Source of the DNA: Botrytis cinerea B05.10
Taxonomy: Eukaryota; Ascomycota; Leotiomycetes; Helotiales; Sclerotiniaceae
Assembly (NCBI RefSeq): GCF_000143535.2
Contig: NC_037317.1
Location: 434,001 to 498,000, forward strand
Direction: 5' to 3'
DNA length: 64,000 bases
Shown: positions 24,183 through 37,287 of the stretch, piece after piece
How positions within the stretch are numbered: the first letter of the stretch is position 1
Layout: every line of letters starts with the position of its first letter
Program-made: the position numbers and the translations under genes
The notes under the pieces: generated by a model
What the model saw: only the letters and a program-made list of their open reading frames with translations
Told to the model about the DNA's origin: nothing
Databases searched by the model: none

Positions 24183-24910
24183 GGCGGTTCATATATTTGA
24201 CAATGGCATCGCATAAGAACCTGGGAGCTAGTGGCGGGAGAGAATTGATTAGATTGAATCGGAATTTGGAACAATCGATACCTCTGAATGAGGTCAGTTG
24301 GGAATGGAAACAGATTATTTAAAATCTGACATCGGCTGAATCCAAAGATATTACTCTATAAAAATCATAAAACCACTCCCTTGCACCTGTGTATACCTAG
24401 TACTGAATCGCCATTGTTCCAAGGCAAGCTAAAGTTTCTAGAACGTTCACCCCTATCTTTGAATAACTCACCAGAATCTGCTATTCAATTGAGTACTCGA
24501 ATCTTTTTCTAAATTATTCTGAACTTCAGAAGACTACTTAATAAATGCCGAATAGTACTGACTTGACTAACGTAGGACTGAAGAAAGAAGAGATAGAAAC
24601 AGGCACACAGCAGTGAACTGAAGGTTTACCACTTACCAACATTATGTAACAGTATTAATTAATTTGCCCATGAAGAAGAGCAATAAATCTTTTGTGAATT
24701 ACATGTAATGTGATCACTATCAAATCTAAAACATGCATCGTATTTATTATTTAAGGGGTCCTATTGGTGTAATGCTATTGGTTAAACCGCGTTACATAAG
24801 CCGAGGCTGATGACATCGGAACTTGAGACTTGATGTCCCTCAACTCGAATGAATTCCAAAGAACAAACCTTCTGTGAATTAAGCTGTATTACCAGCAGAT
24901 ACCATGAACC
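24183..24910. other. Intergenic spacer
   Basis: About 730 bp between two plus-strand genes. It is AT-rich with a CCTATTGGTG/CTATTGG pair at 24762-24781 (inverted CCAAT boxes), probably part of the promoter of the TBC gene. No gene was seen. Confidence 0.45.
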
Positions 24911-27900
24911 ATGTTCAATTTCTCAAGCTTTGTGCAAAAGGCTCAATCATTCATTGACCCAACTCAAGCTCTCAATATTTCTGCTTCTGATCGCAATCCT
25001 GCCAAATCTACTCTCTTCCGCAATCAATTCCGATTACCAGATTCCCAAACCCCTCTACAAGAAATCACCGCAGAACTTACTATAGCCCCACCAAATCAAT
25101 ACTCGCCGAATGCTACACAAGGAGAGAAGGATAGAGATAGAGAGAAGGGGTTCCATTATGCTGGAAAGTTGCACTTGAGTGAAGCATATCTGTGCTTCTC
25201 GACGCAGCCTACAAGTTTCCTTCAAACGGCGAGCACAGGCACATCTTCTGGTTTCAATGGGCAAACACATGGAGCCGGACCTGGTGGGAATGGATTCACA
25301 CTGCCTTTATGTGCTATAAGAAGAGTAGAACGACTTCATAGTCAGTCCTATCAAGTATGCACCCCTCCTTTACCGCATTATTTATTGCTGACATGAAGTA
25401 AAGTTTGCGTTGGCTATTACCACCTGGAATGGAATCACAAATACATCAGCGAAAGATGGCTCAAAACAACCGACATATCAACAAAAGATTACAATAAGTC
25501 TTGCCGGAACGCGCCAAGCATGCGAACGGTTTTGCGATGGCTTAAAGAAAGGACTGAAATCGGGAGTAGGTGAGGTCGCAAAGATGAAGCGTGTTGTAGC
25601 AGAGTGTTATTCGGAATATTTGCTACAAGGCGACAGCAAAACAGGAGAAGCTCCGGATGCAGGGCTTGGAATGTTATTCAGATATCCGGGCGACCTTCGG
25701 AAATTACGAGACAAAAGTAAAATGCGACTTTGGGGAGAGTATCTTCGAGAAAATGGGCGGAATGTCACATTGATTCGCCAACCTACATTTCATAAGCTGA
25801 TTCGAGTTGGATTACCGAATCGACTGCGAGGAGAAATCTGGGAGCAAACATCAGGGTCATTGTTTTTACGCTTGGAAAATCCCACGTTATATACAGACAC
25901 TCTAGCGAAGTTTGAAGGAAGAGATTCCCTTGCTATTGATGAAATTGAGAAGGATCTCAATCGAAGTTTGCCGGAATATCCTGGATTTCAAAGTGTTGAA
26001 GGTATCGATCGATTGAGACGAGTTCTTACGGCATATAGTTGGACCAACGAAGAAGTCGGATATTGCCAGGCTATGAATATAGTTGTGGCAGCACTATTAA
26101 TTTATATGTCTGAAGCCCAAGCTTACTTTTTATTATCCGCGTTATGCGACAGATTACTTCCCGGATACTATTCACAGACCATGTACGGCACTCTATTGGA
26201 CCAACGCGTATTTGAGTCTTTAGTAGAGAAGACTATGCCAATATTATGGGATCATCTTGTCAAATCGGACGTTCAGCTTTCAGTCGTTTCTCTCCCTTGG
26301 TTTTTGTCATTGTATATTAACTCCATGCCTCTCGTATTTGCATTCCGTGTTTTAGATGTTTTCTTTTTAGAAGGTCCAAAGGTACTCTTTCAAGTTGGTC
26401 TCGCTATTTTACGCATAAATGGAGAAGAACTTTTAGATGCCGCTGATGATGGAGCTTTTATTTCTGTTCTGAAAGGATATTTCTCGAAATTGGATGATTC
26501 TGCGCATCCAAAATCCGAGAATGCAAAATTACGAGCAGTCACACGATTCCAGGAGTTGATGGTTGTTGCTTTTAAGGAGTTCTCAGGAATCACACAAAAC
26601 ACCATTGCAGAGCAACGTATGAATCATAAAGATGCTGTTCTGAACAGTATTGAAAGTTTTGCAAAACGAACCTCAATACGAAACCTAGGTCCGGAAAGCA
26701 AGAAATTGAGTGTTGACGAGTTGGGTGCTTTGTATGATAGGTTTTACGGCGTATTATACGAAAGGCAACAAAGAAGTCAAATGATACAGGAAGAAAAAGA
26801 AAGAAGAGCAAAAGCCAATAGAGCCAGTGTAATTGCTGGATTAGTAGAGAACCAAAATATCGAGAAAGGTAGAGTGGGTCTTGGTCCAAGTCCTACTCTG
26901 ATGGATTACGATTGTTTTCGAGAGTTCCTCGCTGGAATGACTAAATGGGCTGTAACAGATTCACCATCAGCACAAGAAAAGGAAGTCGAGAAGGAGAAAC
27001 ATTCTTATTTTGGCAATTCTATGCGACGAAGAGATATTTCCCTTTCTCCTTGGGGTTTTGGTAACCCTGAACCTGCTGATCACGAATTTATGCAACGACT
27101 TTTCCGAAGATGGGATGTGGATATGAATTCCGCACTGACTTTACAAAATGTTGTTACAGGATTGGCTCATATCAAAGGAAAAGGTGATATTATGGGAAGC
27201 ATTACATACTTCTTTGAACTTTATGATGATGATGGAGATGGGAAAGTGGACAGAGAAGGGATTTTAAGGATATCTGAAGCTCTACTGTTCCTTTCTCGAA
27301 GAGGTCTAGAAGGATCTCTAACACCTTCATCATCTATGGTTGGACTAAGTGAATATGAAGCTGGTAATCCAGCACAATTCCATAGTCCACATACAACAAC
27401 ACAAGAACGGTTTTTGAATAGCGTTAGTGCATTCATCAGACGTTGTTTTGAGTATGCTGATCCAGACCATCCACAAAATATCGAAGACGAGGAGGAAGAT
27501 GATCCGACTGAAGAAGAAAGTGAAGAGAAAGTCGAAGATACCTCAAATGATGCAAATGGTCTTGTTGATCCCGACTCATTTGCTATTGGCGATTCGGATG
27601 ACTCGGATGAAGAAGATCTCTTAGATCTTGGTACTGACTCAAAGAAAACTAAAAAGGAAATTAATCTTCCAATCATTCCACCACCATCCAACAAACCCAA
27701 AAATCTCTCTACGCCTTCTCGAAGTGTCTCAAAAGCACAATCAGAAAGTGCTAACGCAGCTCTTGACCCTTCCAAACCTCTTCATATAACTCTTCCTACT
27801 TTCCGTATGGTCGTTCTAGCGGATGAACTTCTTGAACAATTCTTTGAATCTTCATTCCCAGCTTCCTTCCGCATCTCAGATAAAATGGCTTCAACCTCAA

Positions 27901-28409
27901 ATGCTACAAATTCTTCTCTTACCACATTCACAAACATTGGCAAATCGGCAGCAACAGCAGCAGCAAATGTTGTTAGCGGTCCTAGTTCTGCTGGTGTGGT
28001 ACCACCTGGAAAAGGACTTAGAGGTGTTTTGGATAATATTGTTACTGATGGAATGAGAGTTGCTGCTGAAGTTAGAAGAAGAATGGATGAGGCTCAAAAG
28101 GAATTGGAGAGAAATGCTGTGCATAGACCAGGTGTACAAGATGAGGATGAGGAGGAAGAAGATGATGGATTAAGAGTTTCAGGAGGTTATGGTGGTGATG
28201 CTGAAAGGAGGAGTGTAAGAAGTGAAGATAGAGATTTACTGGAAGGAGCAGATGCTGAAGCAGGTAGTATTAGAAGTGGTATTGAGAAGGTTGAGGGGGT
28301 AGGGATATCGGGTAAGATTGGAAGTTTGATGCCGAATATTTCTGGAGATTCACAGAGAGAAAGAAGTTCTAGTTCGGCAACACAGAAAGTGGTGGAGTTT
28401 GAAAGATAG
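24911..28409 (+). CDS. GRAM-TBC-EF-hand Rab GTPase-activating protein (Gyp2/Mdr1 type)
   Basis: Exon 1 24911-25354 and exon 2 25404-28409 (49-bp intron, phase 0) encode 1149 residues. A GRAM-like region spans about residues 60-250 (FHYAGKLHLSEAYLCFS; ITISLAGTRQACERFCDGL). The TBC domain starts near 288 (GLPNRLRGEIWEQTSG). Both catalytic fingers are present: Arg335 in IEKDLNR and Gln370 in VGYCQ, so it should be an active GAP that speeds GTP hydrolysis by a Ypt/Rab protein in membrane traffic. An EF-hand loop DDDGDGKVDREG is near 758-769. The C-terminal third is acidic and disordered with a Ser/Ala-rich stretch. The order GRAM-TBC-EF-hand matches yeast Mdr1/Gyp2 and animal TBC1D8/9. A second ATG 8 bp upstream, at 24903, is out of frame. 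Confidence 0.93.
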
Positions 28410-29460
28410 TCTGAGGTTATATGATACCTGTGCTATGGAGTGTGTTTCTGATTGATGGCTAGATGAGAATATTCAGAGAAAAAATCAAATTATATGCATT
28501 TTTGAGGCGAGTCAAGAGCGAGCGAGTGTTTTGTTTATGGTGGTTAGGGTTAGCAATGAGCGTATGGAATGAATGGAACGGTGGTTACTGAAGGCGTTTG
28601 TAGTTTTTTTCTTCTTCAATTGGGTTTTCTTGCTTGTAATTTATTTGATTTTGTGGGTGGGAATGGTGGTGGGCAATATAGGTAGTAGGTAGTCATTAGA
28701 AGAATTAAACAATTGTTGATCCTTGATTTGAGAATGATTTGATAGCTTTGTGGAATATATTTTATGACTGGATGTGAGATGGAGAAAATATTCGTGGGTT
28801 TGAGGGGGGGGTAGGGGAGGGGAGTGATAGGATATGAATATGATGATTTAGAAAGTAAAGTGTAGTTGATAGGTAGGTATTTACCAAACCAGACTGTAAA
28901 CTCCAAACTCAAAGCCTAAAGCCGGGAATAATAGTATACAATGTTTAATATAGATACGGATAGCTAGCTATCTACTTATTTATTTATTCACTCATTTACT
29001 CACGAATTGATTTCTTATTAGTTATTAGCTAGCTACCCCGCCCTAATGCGAACACTCACCCACCCACACACACTTATTATATACCGAGTACATGCAATCT
29101 TTGAGCAATCCAATCCAATCCAATCCAATCCAATCGTATATATCGTATCTAATCCACAACCAATAATCCCATCTCCCACATCCCACATCCGATCTCCCAC
29201 TGGCGACCGTAATAACTTGCTGAACCTCCCCCCCCCCCTCAAAAAAACTAATAAAAAAAAAAACTCTGCAGATACAATTTTTCTCCCCACCAACCCATCC
29301 ATCCACCCAACTACCTACACACCCCCTCCCCCACCCCCTCTCTCTCTTATCCATCATACATCCTCCCATTCTCCCATTCCCCCACCTTCATTCCTCTCAA
29401 TATATACCCAAACAACCGCGTTCCAAATATCCAAAAGTACAAACACAAAAACAAAAACCA
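28410..29460. other. Intergenic, start of the microsatellite belt
   Basis: Spacer between the TBC gene and tRNA-Glu. It has poly-G at 28804-28821, (CAATC)n at 29106-29134, poly-C and poly-A tracts at 29226-29265 and CCATC-type repeats near 29285-29310. Open frames here consist of these repeats. No gene was seen. Confidence 0.5.
29106..29134 (+). repeat. (CAATC)n microsatellite
   Basis: About six tandem copies of a 5-bp unit, 325 bp upstream of the tRNA gene. Confidence 0.9.
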
Positions 29461-29562
29461 TCCGGCATGGTGTAGTGGCTAGCATTTCCGCCTCTCAATG
29501 AAGATTCCTTCGAGTTTCTCAACAGGTCGCGGGAGACCGGGGTTCAATTCCCCGTACCGGAA
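29461..29562 (+). tRNA. tRNA-Glu(CTC) with a 30-nt intron
   Basis: The cloverleaf folds from TCCGGCA at the 5' end to CCGGA at 29557-29561. The D-arm is GTGTAGTGGCTAGCA (A box). Anticodon loop C-T-CTC-A-C has anticodon CTC at 29494-29496. An intron at 29498-29527 sits right after base 37, the standard place for eukaryotic tRNA introns. The T-arm CGGGG-TTCAATT-CCCCG supplies the B box (GGTTCAATTCC). The anticodon stem TCCGC pairs with GCGGG. The acceptor stem has one C-A mismatch at pair 6-67. A poly-T run just after 29566 is the Pol III terminator. It decodes GAG. Confidence 0.95.
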
Positions 29563-29565
29563 TTC

Positions 29566-29590
29566 TTTTTTTTTTCTTTCTTTTTTTCTT
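29566..29590 (+). terminator. RNA polymerase III poly-T terminator
   Basis: Uninterrupted T tracts (nine, then seven T) begin four bases after the tRNA 3' end, as expected for Pol III termination. Confidence 0.85.
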
Positions 29591-30157
29591 TTAAAAGAGG
29601 TATTCTGGGGGAATGAAGGAGGGAGGGAGTGAGGGGATGCGTTTACTTACTTACTTACTTTATTTAACTTCTCTGGGGGAGGAGAAGAGGAGAGGAGAGG
29701 AGAGGAGAGGAGAGGAGGGGGATTTTTTAATCATTTTATTTTATTTTATTCTATTCTATTCCATCTATTCTATTCGATTTCACAACAACTTTTTTTTGAT
29801 AAGACATGAATGAGATTGATTAAATAAGTAAATAAATAAGTAAGTATGAATCCAAATCCAAATCCAAATCCGAACGCGAGATCAAATGTAAATTTAAACT
29901 CGAATCTTTATATAAAGACAAGAAAAAAAAAGAGAGAAGAAGCGAATTTAAAAAAAAAAAAATAAAATAAAATAAAATAAAATTCTATTCCTCTCTCCTC
30001 ACTTCCTCCTCACTCCTCCTCCTCCTCCTCAAAACAATAAATCATATACATATATATGTACATAACTTACTCTATTCGATTATCTTTTTTCTTATAATAT
30101 AATATAATATAATACATCGAACTAACCAACCAACCAACCAACTAAGTAGATAGAACA

Positions 30158-30191
<34 letters not shown>

Positions 30192-30903
30192 AAGAAAAGA
30201 GATAAGAAAAAAGAAAAGAGAGTATAAGTAAAGCAAAAGAATCGATCGATAAAACATATATTCAAATAAATTTTATTCTAGCTATGCTAGCTAGCTAGCT
30301 AGATATTCTAGATAGAGATAGATTTAAGAATAATCTAGTCATTTCCTCCCCTTCTCTACCCCCTCTCTCTACCCTCTCTCCCCTAGCTTTTCTATTTCAC
30401 TATTTCTCCACTTCTCCTCTATACATATATAGCTCATACTATTTATTTATTCATTCATTACATATCCATTTATCTACTATATATATTATTAATCAGCTAC
30501 CATTCATCATCCATTACACACCCTCAAACCACCTTCCTCAATCTAATTTCTTCCCATTTCACCCTCTCCCCCCTCAAAACACACTACTACCAAAACTCAA
30601 ATCTTCATAAATAAAGTGGGAAAAAACATTGATGATTAAAATTTTACATATATTCTACAATCCCTTCCCCAGAAACCAAACCAACATGCTTTTTTGTATT
30701 TACATGTTTCCCAATCCATATCCTTCCCCCAATCCATCCTCCCATCCATCCACCCCATTCAATTCCATTGGTATCTATTTCCCCCTCCAATCCGTCAATC
30801 CACCATTGAAGTAACAAAAGAAAAGCAAAAAAGAAAGAATAATACATATATGTCTCCCACATGTCCATTAATTCGCCACCATCATCATGACTACCACCAC
30901 CTT
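29591..30903. other. Simple-repeat-rich intergenic region
   Basis: About 1.3 kb made largely of short-period repeats: (TTAC)n 29644-29660, (GGAGA)n 29684-29715, TTTTA/TTCTA runs 29730-29760, AAATCC 29850-29870, poly-A 29949-29960 then (AATAA)n, (CCT)n 30007-30029, (TAATA)n near 30096-30112, (CCAA)n 30125-30140, (AAAG)n 30160-30200 and GCTAGCTAGCTAG at 30287-30301. No gene was seen. Confidence 0.6.
29684..29718 (+). repeat. (GGAGA)n microsatellite
   Basis: Polypurine tandem repeat of about six 5-bp units ending in a G run. Polypurine tracts of this kind can form triplex DNA. Confidence 0.9.
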
Positions 30904-33900
30904 CTAATCATCCAACCTAAACATCTTTCTCAATACCTGAAACTTCTTCTTTCTTCTCGGACTTCCCCCTTGCCCCATTACATCCACTTCACTCAATCCC
31001 GTAGCCGTAAATCTTCGATTCCCAACCTCTGGTCTCCCATTTAATTCCGCAACCACTTCTTTATTTTCACCTCCTACAATTCCTGCTCCCGTATCCGCAG
31101 AAAAAGGTCTTCCCTCTTCAAAAGGTAATTTGATTCCCGTATCATCAGCCAAAGGCCAAGATCCACTATTTTGTCGAGGATTCTTTTTCAAAACTCTTGG
31201 AGCATCAGGTTTACCAAAAGTTTCCGGTTTCTTAATAGCTTCAAGATCCTCCTTACTTCTCTCCAAATGTGTATCTCTCCTCGCTGGACTCTCTCCATTA
31301 TATTTCCTTACTTTACTATTCGGATCTTGTTTCTTCCTAAAAATAGATAGAATACTACCACGTCGAGCATTCTGTGGTCTAGCAGGAGGGACCGGCGTGC
31401 CTTGTCCATTGGCAACCTTGATTAATCCACGACCAGAACCCGATCTTTGTAAATTTCCAGACGATGCTGTCGTATTTCGAGATGATGGTCTATTACCATT
31501 TGGTTTAGATTTATTCAAACTTTTAGCTGTAGCAGGTCGACTCTCATCATCACTGTCTGGAAGATCAGAAGAATCTCCATCTTGATAACCTATAGGTTTT
31601 GGTATACTTCGAACTGGTGTACCACGTGATGATATTGGTCGTGCGACTATAGGAATAGGTGTAGGTTCATCATCATCACTCGAATCCACAAAACGACTTC
31701 TAAACCCATGACGAGGTTCATCTTCATCACTAGAGTCCGCAAATCGACTTGATCGTTGATTTGACTTTTGTTTTGGAGCTGGTCTAGCCGATGAACTTCT
31801 ACCAAATCCAGGCATTTTAATTGGAGATTTTGCCCGAGCAGTAGAATCATTAGATCCTCTTAAAGAACTTCGCATTGTTCCTCGCATGGTAACTGCAGGA
31901 GGTCCACCAGGAGATGATGATCGAAGACTAAATCGACTTGAGTTAAGAGGAGACTGTTGACGACCATTTGATGACACATCACTTTCACGACGCATAGAAC
32001 GCCTCATACTTATTCCATCTGTGGCAGGTCTAGCACGTTTGAAACTAGTATCACTATCTCCAGATGATTTACGTCGTAGAGGAGTTGGTGCTACCGATGC
32101 ACTATTTCTTTGCGAATTTGGTGAAGCAGCAGTGGCAGCAGCACCCTGAATAAGTCGAAGGTGCTGATTGACAGCTTGAGTATTTGCTTGAGTCTTCGTA
32201 GGAGGAAGAGAAACAGGTCTTTGTTTCTTTTGATGTATTCCATTGGGTTGAGTTGTTCCATTTTGAGTTGCTCCTTTTGTTGAACCAGATCCTCTCATAG
32301 ATTGTCTGATATGAACATCTGATTCCACATGAGGAGGCTCCGCTCTCATAGATGATCGCATAGTCGTTTGGCCGTGAACGTTGGAGCCTGCCTTTGATCC
32401 TGGTTGAATCATGTAGCTTCTCTCTGTATTTGATTGCTTTTGAACTTGTGGAAATGGCGATTCTTGCATTGTTATCATGATAGGAGAAGTAGGTGATTGT
32501 ATCGTTACCGATTTCTTTTTCGTCTTCTTTGGCTTTGGAGCTAGTGTAACTTCTTGCTCTTCTTCATCTGCTACCATGTGTGCATCTAGCTCTAATTGTT
32601 TCTTTCTGTCCACTGACAAATTCTTCCAATATTGCTGAGCCTTCTCCCATCCTTCCTCAGGGTCTGGTTCACTCGATTTCCTTTGCAATTGACTTGACAT
32701 ATATGCTCTTTCTTTCGCCAACTTGGTACTTGGGCTATCCGGCTGAGATGCTAAAACAGAAGATGCCGAAACAGGACTTTCTACCACAGCATCCAACGAC
32801 ATGAACCCACCATCGTCTGGCGTCTCAAACTCTTCAGCAGCATCACTATATATACTGTCATTTTCAGATTCCTCCGACTCTTCAAAGATTGGTGCGGGAT
32901 GAGCTTCCGAATTGGTTCTCGTACCATCCTCAAATTCCAATAAGGTCGAGGTATCTTCTATTGGATTTTCTGTTTCAGAAGTCGGCGATATAGCTGAGCC
33001 AATAACACCATTCTCAGGAGCAACATGAGAAATCTCATCCATGGTTTGATCCACATGACTCGAAGTAGAGCTTCCTGAGCCCCTATACCCACCAGGCATG
33101 TCCAACCATTCTCTTGATTGTGTGCCTTCTGGAGTTGGAGTAGGCATCTGAACAGCAATCTCGGGAATATTGTCATTCAATTCGTGATCCTCAAATTGAT
33201 CTTTCGTTGGACTTGCCAATTCTCGATATGTATCAACATGTCCATCTTCTGGTCCCACTCTTACACTATTACTTCTAGCAATGCCGATAGCATTATTATC
33301 TAAGCTATAAGTACTGCTAGCATCTGTAATCTCTCCAGTTCCTTCCACCGAAGTTACGTCGAGAGGTAGAGGCTCGCGAGATTTCGAAATATTCGCTGCA
33401 TTCTTTGAAGCGGCATCATGAACGAGTAGTGACCCTGCTACATGATCATTTGATTGTCCCATGGGGAATTCCATTACATCTCCCGCATGAGATGTGAACA
33501 ATGGTGAAGTGGGAGAAGTGACAGGAGCAATAGTATTGACTTGCTCTGGTGGTCTGACTAAAACTCGTTCCTCTGCCTCTCGATGAGTCTTTCTTTCCCT
33601 CACACTTCCAAAAGAAGGAAGGGCTGGCCTTGGCTTCATGAACTCGTCGTCATCTTCATCTGTAGCATGCATGTCCTTCTTTTTTCCACGGCCAATATTA
33701 AACCAGCTACGCTTTACTTGCGGACTCGGAACCATTGGTGAATCGGAAGGCAAGGTTGTTGATTGACCCAATACAACATTGTTTCCTTCATCAAAGCTAA
33801 CCCTGTTCGCTTTCTTCCTGGGCTGTTCCTCATCATTAGAAATCTCACTCAGTCGTAAGGAACCTCCGTCAGATGGCGATGGTCCTCTAGGTTCGATTGA

Positions 33901-35734
33901 AGACATAGAAGAATGTTTCAAGGCTGATTTTCGTGGAGATACAGATCGTGGAGGTGGATGGTGTCTCACCGTCAAGGTTTCGGGGGTTGTCATAAAATGT
34001 GGAGTTCTCGCAGGACTCACAGATTGGACACGACCGCCACGAGGAGATTCTTCATTTATCGAAAGGGCGGCAACAGATGACATTGGAGGTTGGCTTGCAG
34101 ATCTGGTATGCTGGCGTTCTTCCGCATAATTTGCTGACGATTGCGCTCGCCCATGTCCCCTACCAGCAGATGACCGAGGCAAAGGAGATGGTGATGTAGT
34201 TCTTGCAGGTTCATTGCGATTCTCTAAGAATCCTACATTTCCAGAGCGCAGAGGAGAATCGTCTTCTTTCTCCTCTCTTTCTCTATCCTCACGCACAACG
34301 GATGGCTTTTTCGCTAACAGGGCGCCTGCTCGAGTTTTGTAACCATATGATGGTGCGTCACTTTCATCAGCAGATGAATTTGGTAGAATTGATGCCTGGT
34401 CACTATCAGAATCGGCTACGATAACACGCTTCTTTTTCTTCTTTGGTGGAGCCGTCACTGCAAGAGAATTTTGCGGGGAATTTGATTCCGAGACAGGTAT
34501 AGATTGAGGATGTTCCCGAGGCGCTTCTGTTTCCGCGGGGGGCAATTTTGATACATCATTAGATTTTGGTGTAGGCTGTGATATGGATTGCTGAGTCGAC
34601 TGTAATACGGGTTGCTGGGAAGGTTGTGACTTTGATTGTTGTGCGGTTGATGTGTTTGACGCCCTTTCCATTGCATCCACCGCGGTCCCTTTTAATCTTC
34701 CACCCATTGTTCCAGCTGCTAGATGAGTACCTTGTGCAGGCGGAGTTCGTTTCTTCTTTTTCACTGGAGCATTAGCAATTCCACTCAATCTCTGCTCGAT
34801 AGCTAGAATGTCCGCTAGCGGCAAGAAGCGTCTGGTATTTGGATCGTATACTAGATTTTGGTCATGTGGTGAAACAATCCTTGGGCTTGTACTTAAGCTT
34901 GGAGAACATGTTAGCCGTCTTTGTTCAGGAGACATTGGCCTTGTACTCGTAGGGTAGGAAAAATTGACGGACCCTCTACTCTCCCCATTCATCTCAGACA
35001 CACTGGATAAACTTGGGTTTCTTGGACCCATCCCACGCGATGGTGTTGCTGATGGTCCAAGACTCGAACCTCTCCCACCAGCTTTGTTTGGAGGCGGTGA
35101 TGCGATTCTTAATCCAGGTGCATCCATACTTGCAGATCTTCGTGACTTCCCACCAGCCTTGTTGATGTTCTGCGGAATGGCCGGTACAGGCGGCGCATCA
35201 TATGCACTGGGAACTGGTGACGATCTGGATGGTGAAGATTCCCGAAAAGTTCGTTCCGTCATCGAACCGGAACTTCCTCTTCGCACAAGGGCAGCACCTG
35301 GCGGACCACGTACGGAACCGCCTAAAGAGCTTCCAGCAGAAGAGGTTGAACCGTTTCTCCGAATCGTTCTTTTGGTTTGAATATCCGCCACCGAGGTAGG
35401 TGTCGTCGGTCTCGATCGTAATGCGGCAGCCGCTGCAGCCGACGACAAGGAAGTATTTGATGCTTGGGAAGATAGAAATGCCTGTGCCGCGGCGGTCGCG
35501 GCAGATGCGTTGACATTTGAATTTACTGGCTGGAGAAATCAACTGGTTAGCATTTTATTACGAATGTGGCTGCAGGTACTCTCTCCCATGCAAAGATGCT
35601 CCCCGAAAGCCAATTGCGATTGAGCTGTCGCGCAACGTGAAAAAAATCGATGAAATGTTGGAATGGCATGCAGCACACCATGAAATCTCACATACCGGAT
35701 TCGAAACCGCTCTTCTCCTTCTATTTCCAAACAT
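30904..35734 (-). CDS. Large disordered protein, Seg1-like eisosome candidate
   Basis: Exon 1 35734-35696 (MFGNRRRRAVSNP) joins exon 2 35529-30904 across a 166-bp intron (GTATGT donor, GCTAACC branch, CTCCAG acceptor), giving 1554 residues. The N-terminal 75 residues hold the only strongly ordered signature: ASAATAAAQAFLSSQASN, LSSAAAAAALRSRPTTPT, then SVADIQTKRTIRRNGS. From memory this resembles the conserved N-terminus of yeast Seg1/Seg2 proteins, which set the size and place of eisosomes (plasma membrane furrows). The rest is Ser/Pro/Arg/Glu-rich and disordered, with basic clusters (PPKKKKKRVIV), repeated RSSMR/RGTMRSS units and SSDEDEPRHGF/SSDDDEPTP acidic repeats. The C terminus KKKFQVLRKMFRLDD is a short amphipathic basic helix. 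The family call is a hypothesis; the gene model is firm. Confidence 0.6.
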
Positions 35735-36746
35735 GGTGACTATCGTAGGCTTGATCGCCTCTTTACCCTCTGCCAACTATGGGCTAATGAGGATATTATC
35801 GCATTGGAAAAGAAGAATGTAGGAAATGGAACATGTAGCGATTCTGATGACTATTTTCCCTTTTCCGTAAGATAACAATACAAGAATATGACGATCCCGC
35901 TACGCCAATTCACTGATTCGGTGATGACTGGTGGTGTAGACGAATGAAATTTGGAATGACCAACTGGGATGTTTGGGAATCCCTTGGACACTGTTTGGTT
36001 GAATTGAGAATGTGGCTGATGATGCTTGTGTGCAGAAAGAATAGTGGGTTATGGAGTTTCTCTTTTTGGTGGTGGGAGGTAGATCACGATCCCAGAGTTT
36101 TCGAATGGAGTAACTCTGATGCTCGCAAATGGAGCAGATATTACAGTAGGTGGAGACAATCAAGAGGATGGCTGCATCAAAAATGCAAGTGGGCGAGGAT
36201 CAGATCTCGAAAGGTGGGAGGATAGATCGCGGTAGGACTTTTTGATGGGATTTTGTGTGAGTTTGAAGGGAAGTGTGGAACTGGAGTTGGAACTGGAGTT
36301 GGAACTGGAACTGGAACTTTGGAGAGAGACAAGTGAAGTGAGGTCTCGATAAAGTTATGTGCTCAGCAAGTATTCTTCGCAGAGCCGAAATGAGAATGGT
36401 GCAAATCACATGGAGCCATTTGAATAAAATGATGGAGGTGAGAATTATGTTTGTGAGATTCATAAAAAGCAGGGCAGAGGGCAGAGGGGAGATGGAGATG
36501 GAGATGGAGAGAAGAAAGATTTCTGTGTCCATTCCAAGTTTGCACAGGACTATCAACACACCAACACATAGTAAGTGCTGGAGTGCGCACTTACACAGGA
36601 TCGAGAATAGCTGCACGACTCAAAAGTTCCCAGCTTCAAAGTTTATATGCCACTTGATTCCTGTTATTGTCCGGAATGGGAATGATGACCAAGGGGGAGG
36701 CACTGGAGCATTTGAGTTGGACGAACAAAGCACACGCACACAATAA

Positions 36747-36747
<1 letters not shown>

Positions 36748-36800
<53 letters not shown>
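36748..36800 (+). repeat. (CA)n microsatellite
   Basis: An uninterrupted CA run of about 53 bp, the longest dinucleotide tract in the window. It produces spurious Cys/Val and His/Thr open frames on the two strands. Confidence 0.97.
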
Positions 36801-36807
<7 letters not shown>

Positions 36808-37287
36808 AGAGTTGGAAGACTAATAATAATAAGCAGCAGTAGAGTCCCAAGGCACGTGCAAGGTAGGTAGTAGTAGTGTAGTTGAAGTATCCAGCCAGCA
36901 TATACCCTTCTTCTTACCCTTCTTACCCATCCATCCATACAACCTTCCATCCATCCACCCATACAAACTTCCAAACCCTCGATTTCCACCTTTCCCCCTT
37001 CCCCCCTTCCCCCCTTTCCATTCCCAGATACACACATACCCACCACCGACCGATGTTTTCAATCGCAAATCAGAAACCACCATTGCATTACATAGAAATC
37101 CTCTCCCCCCAAATCCCATCCACCACCACCCACCACCACCGACACGCCCCCACGCCAACTTTGAGTCTGGAATTGTAAGTTTGCGATAGAGTTCCAGATG
37201 GCGAAAGAGATAAAAAATAAAAATAAAATAAAATAAAATAAAAAATAAAAACATCTTCTACTACCTATAACACAATCAATCCATCAC

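Noticed and set aside
28804..30300. Possible telomere-like or CRISPR-like array in the repeat belt
   Set aside because: Units are different microsatellites of 2-6 bp with no spacers, no TTAGGG runs and no repeat/spacer regularity.
36620..36901. Cys/Val-rich and His/Thr-rich open frames
   Set aside because: Direct translation of the (CA)n microsatellite.
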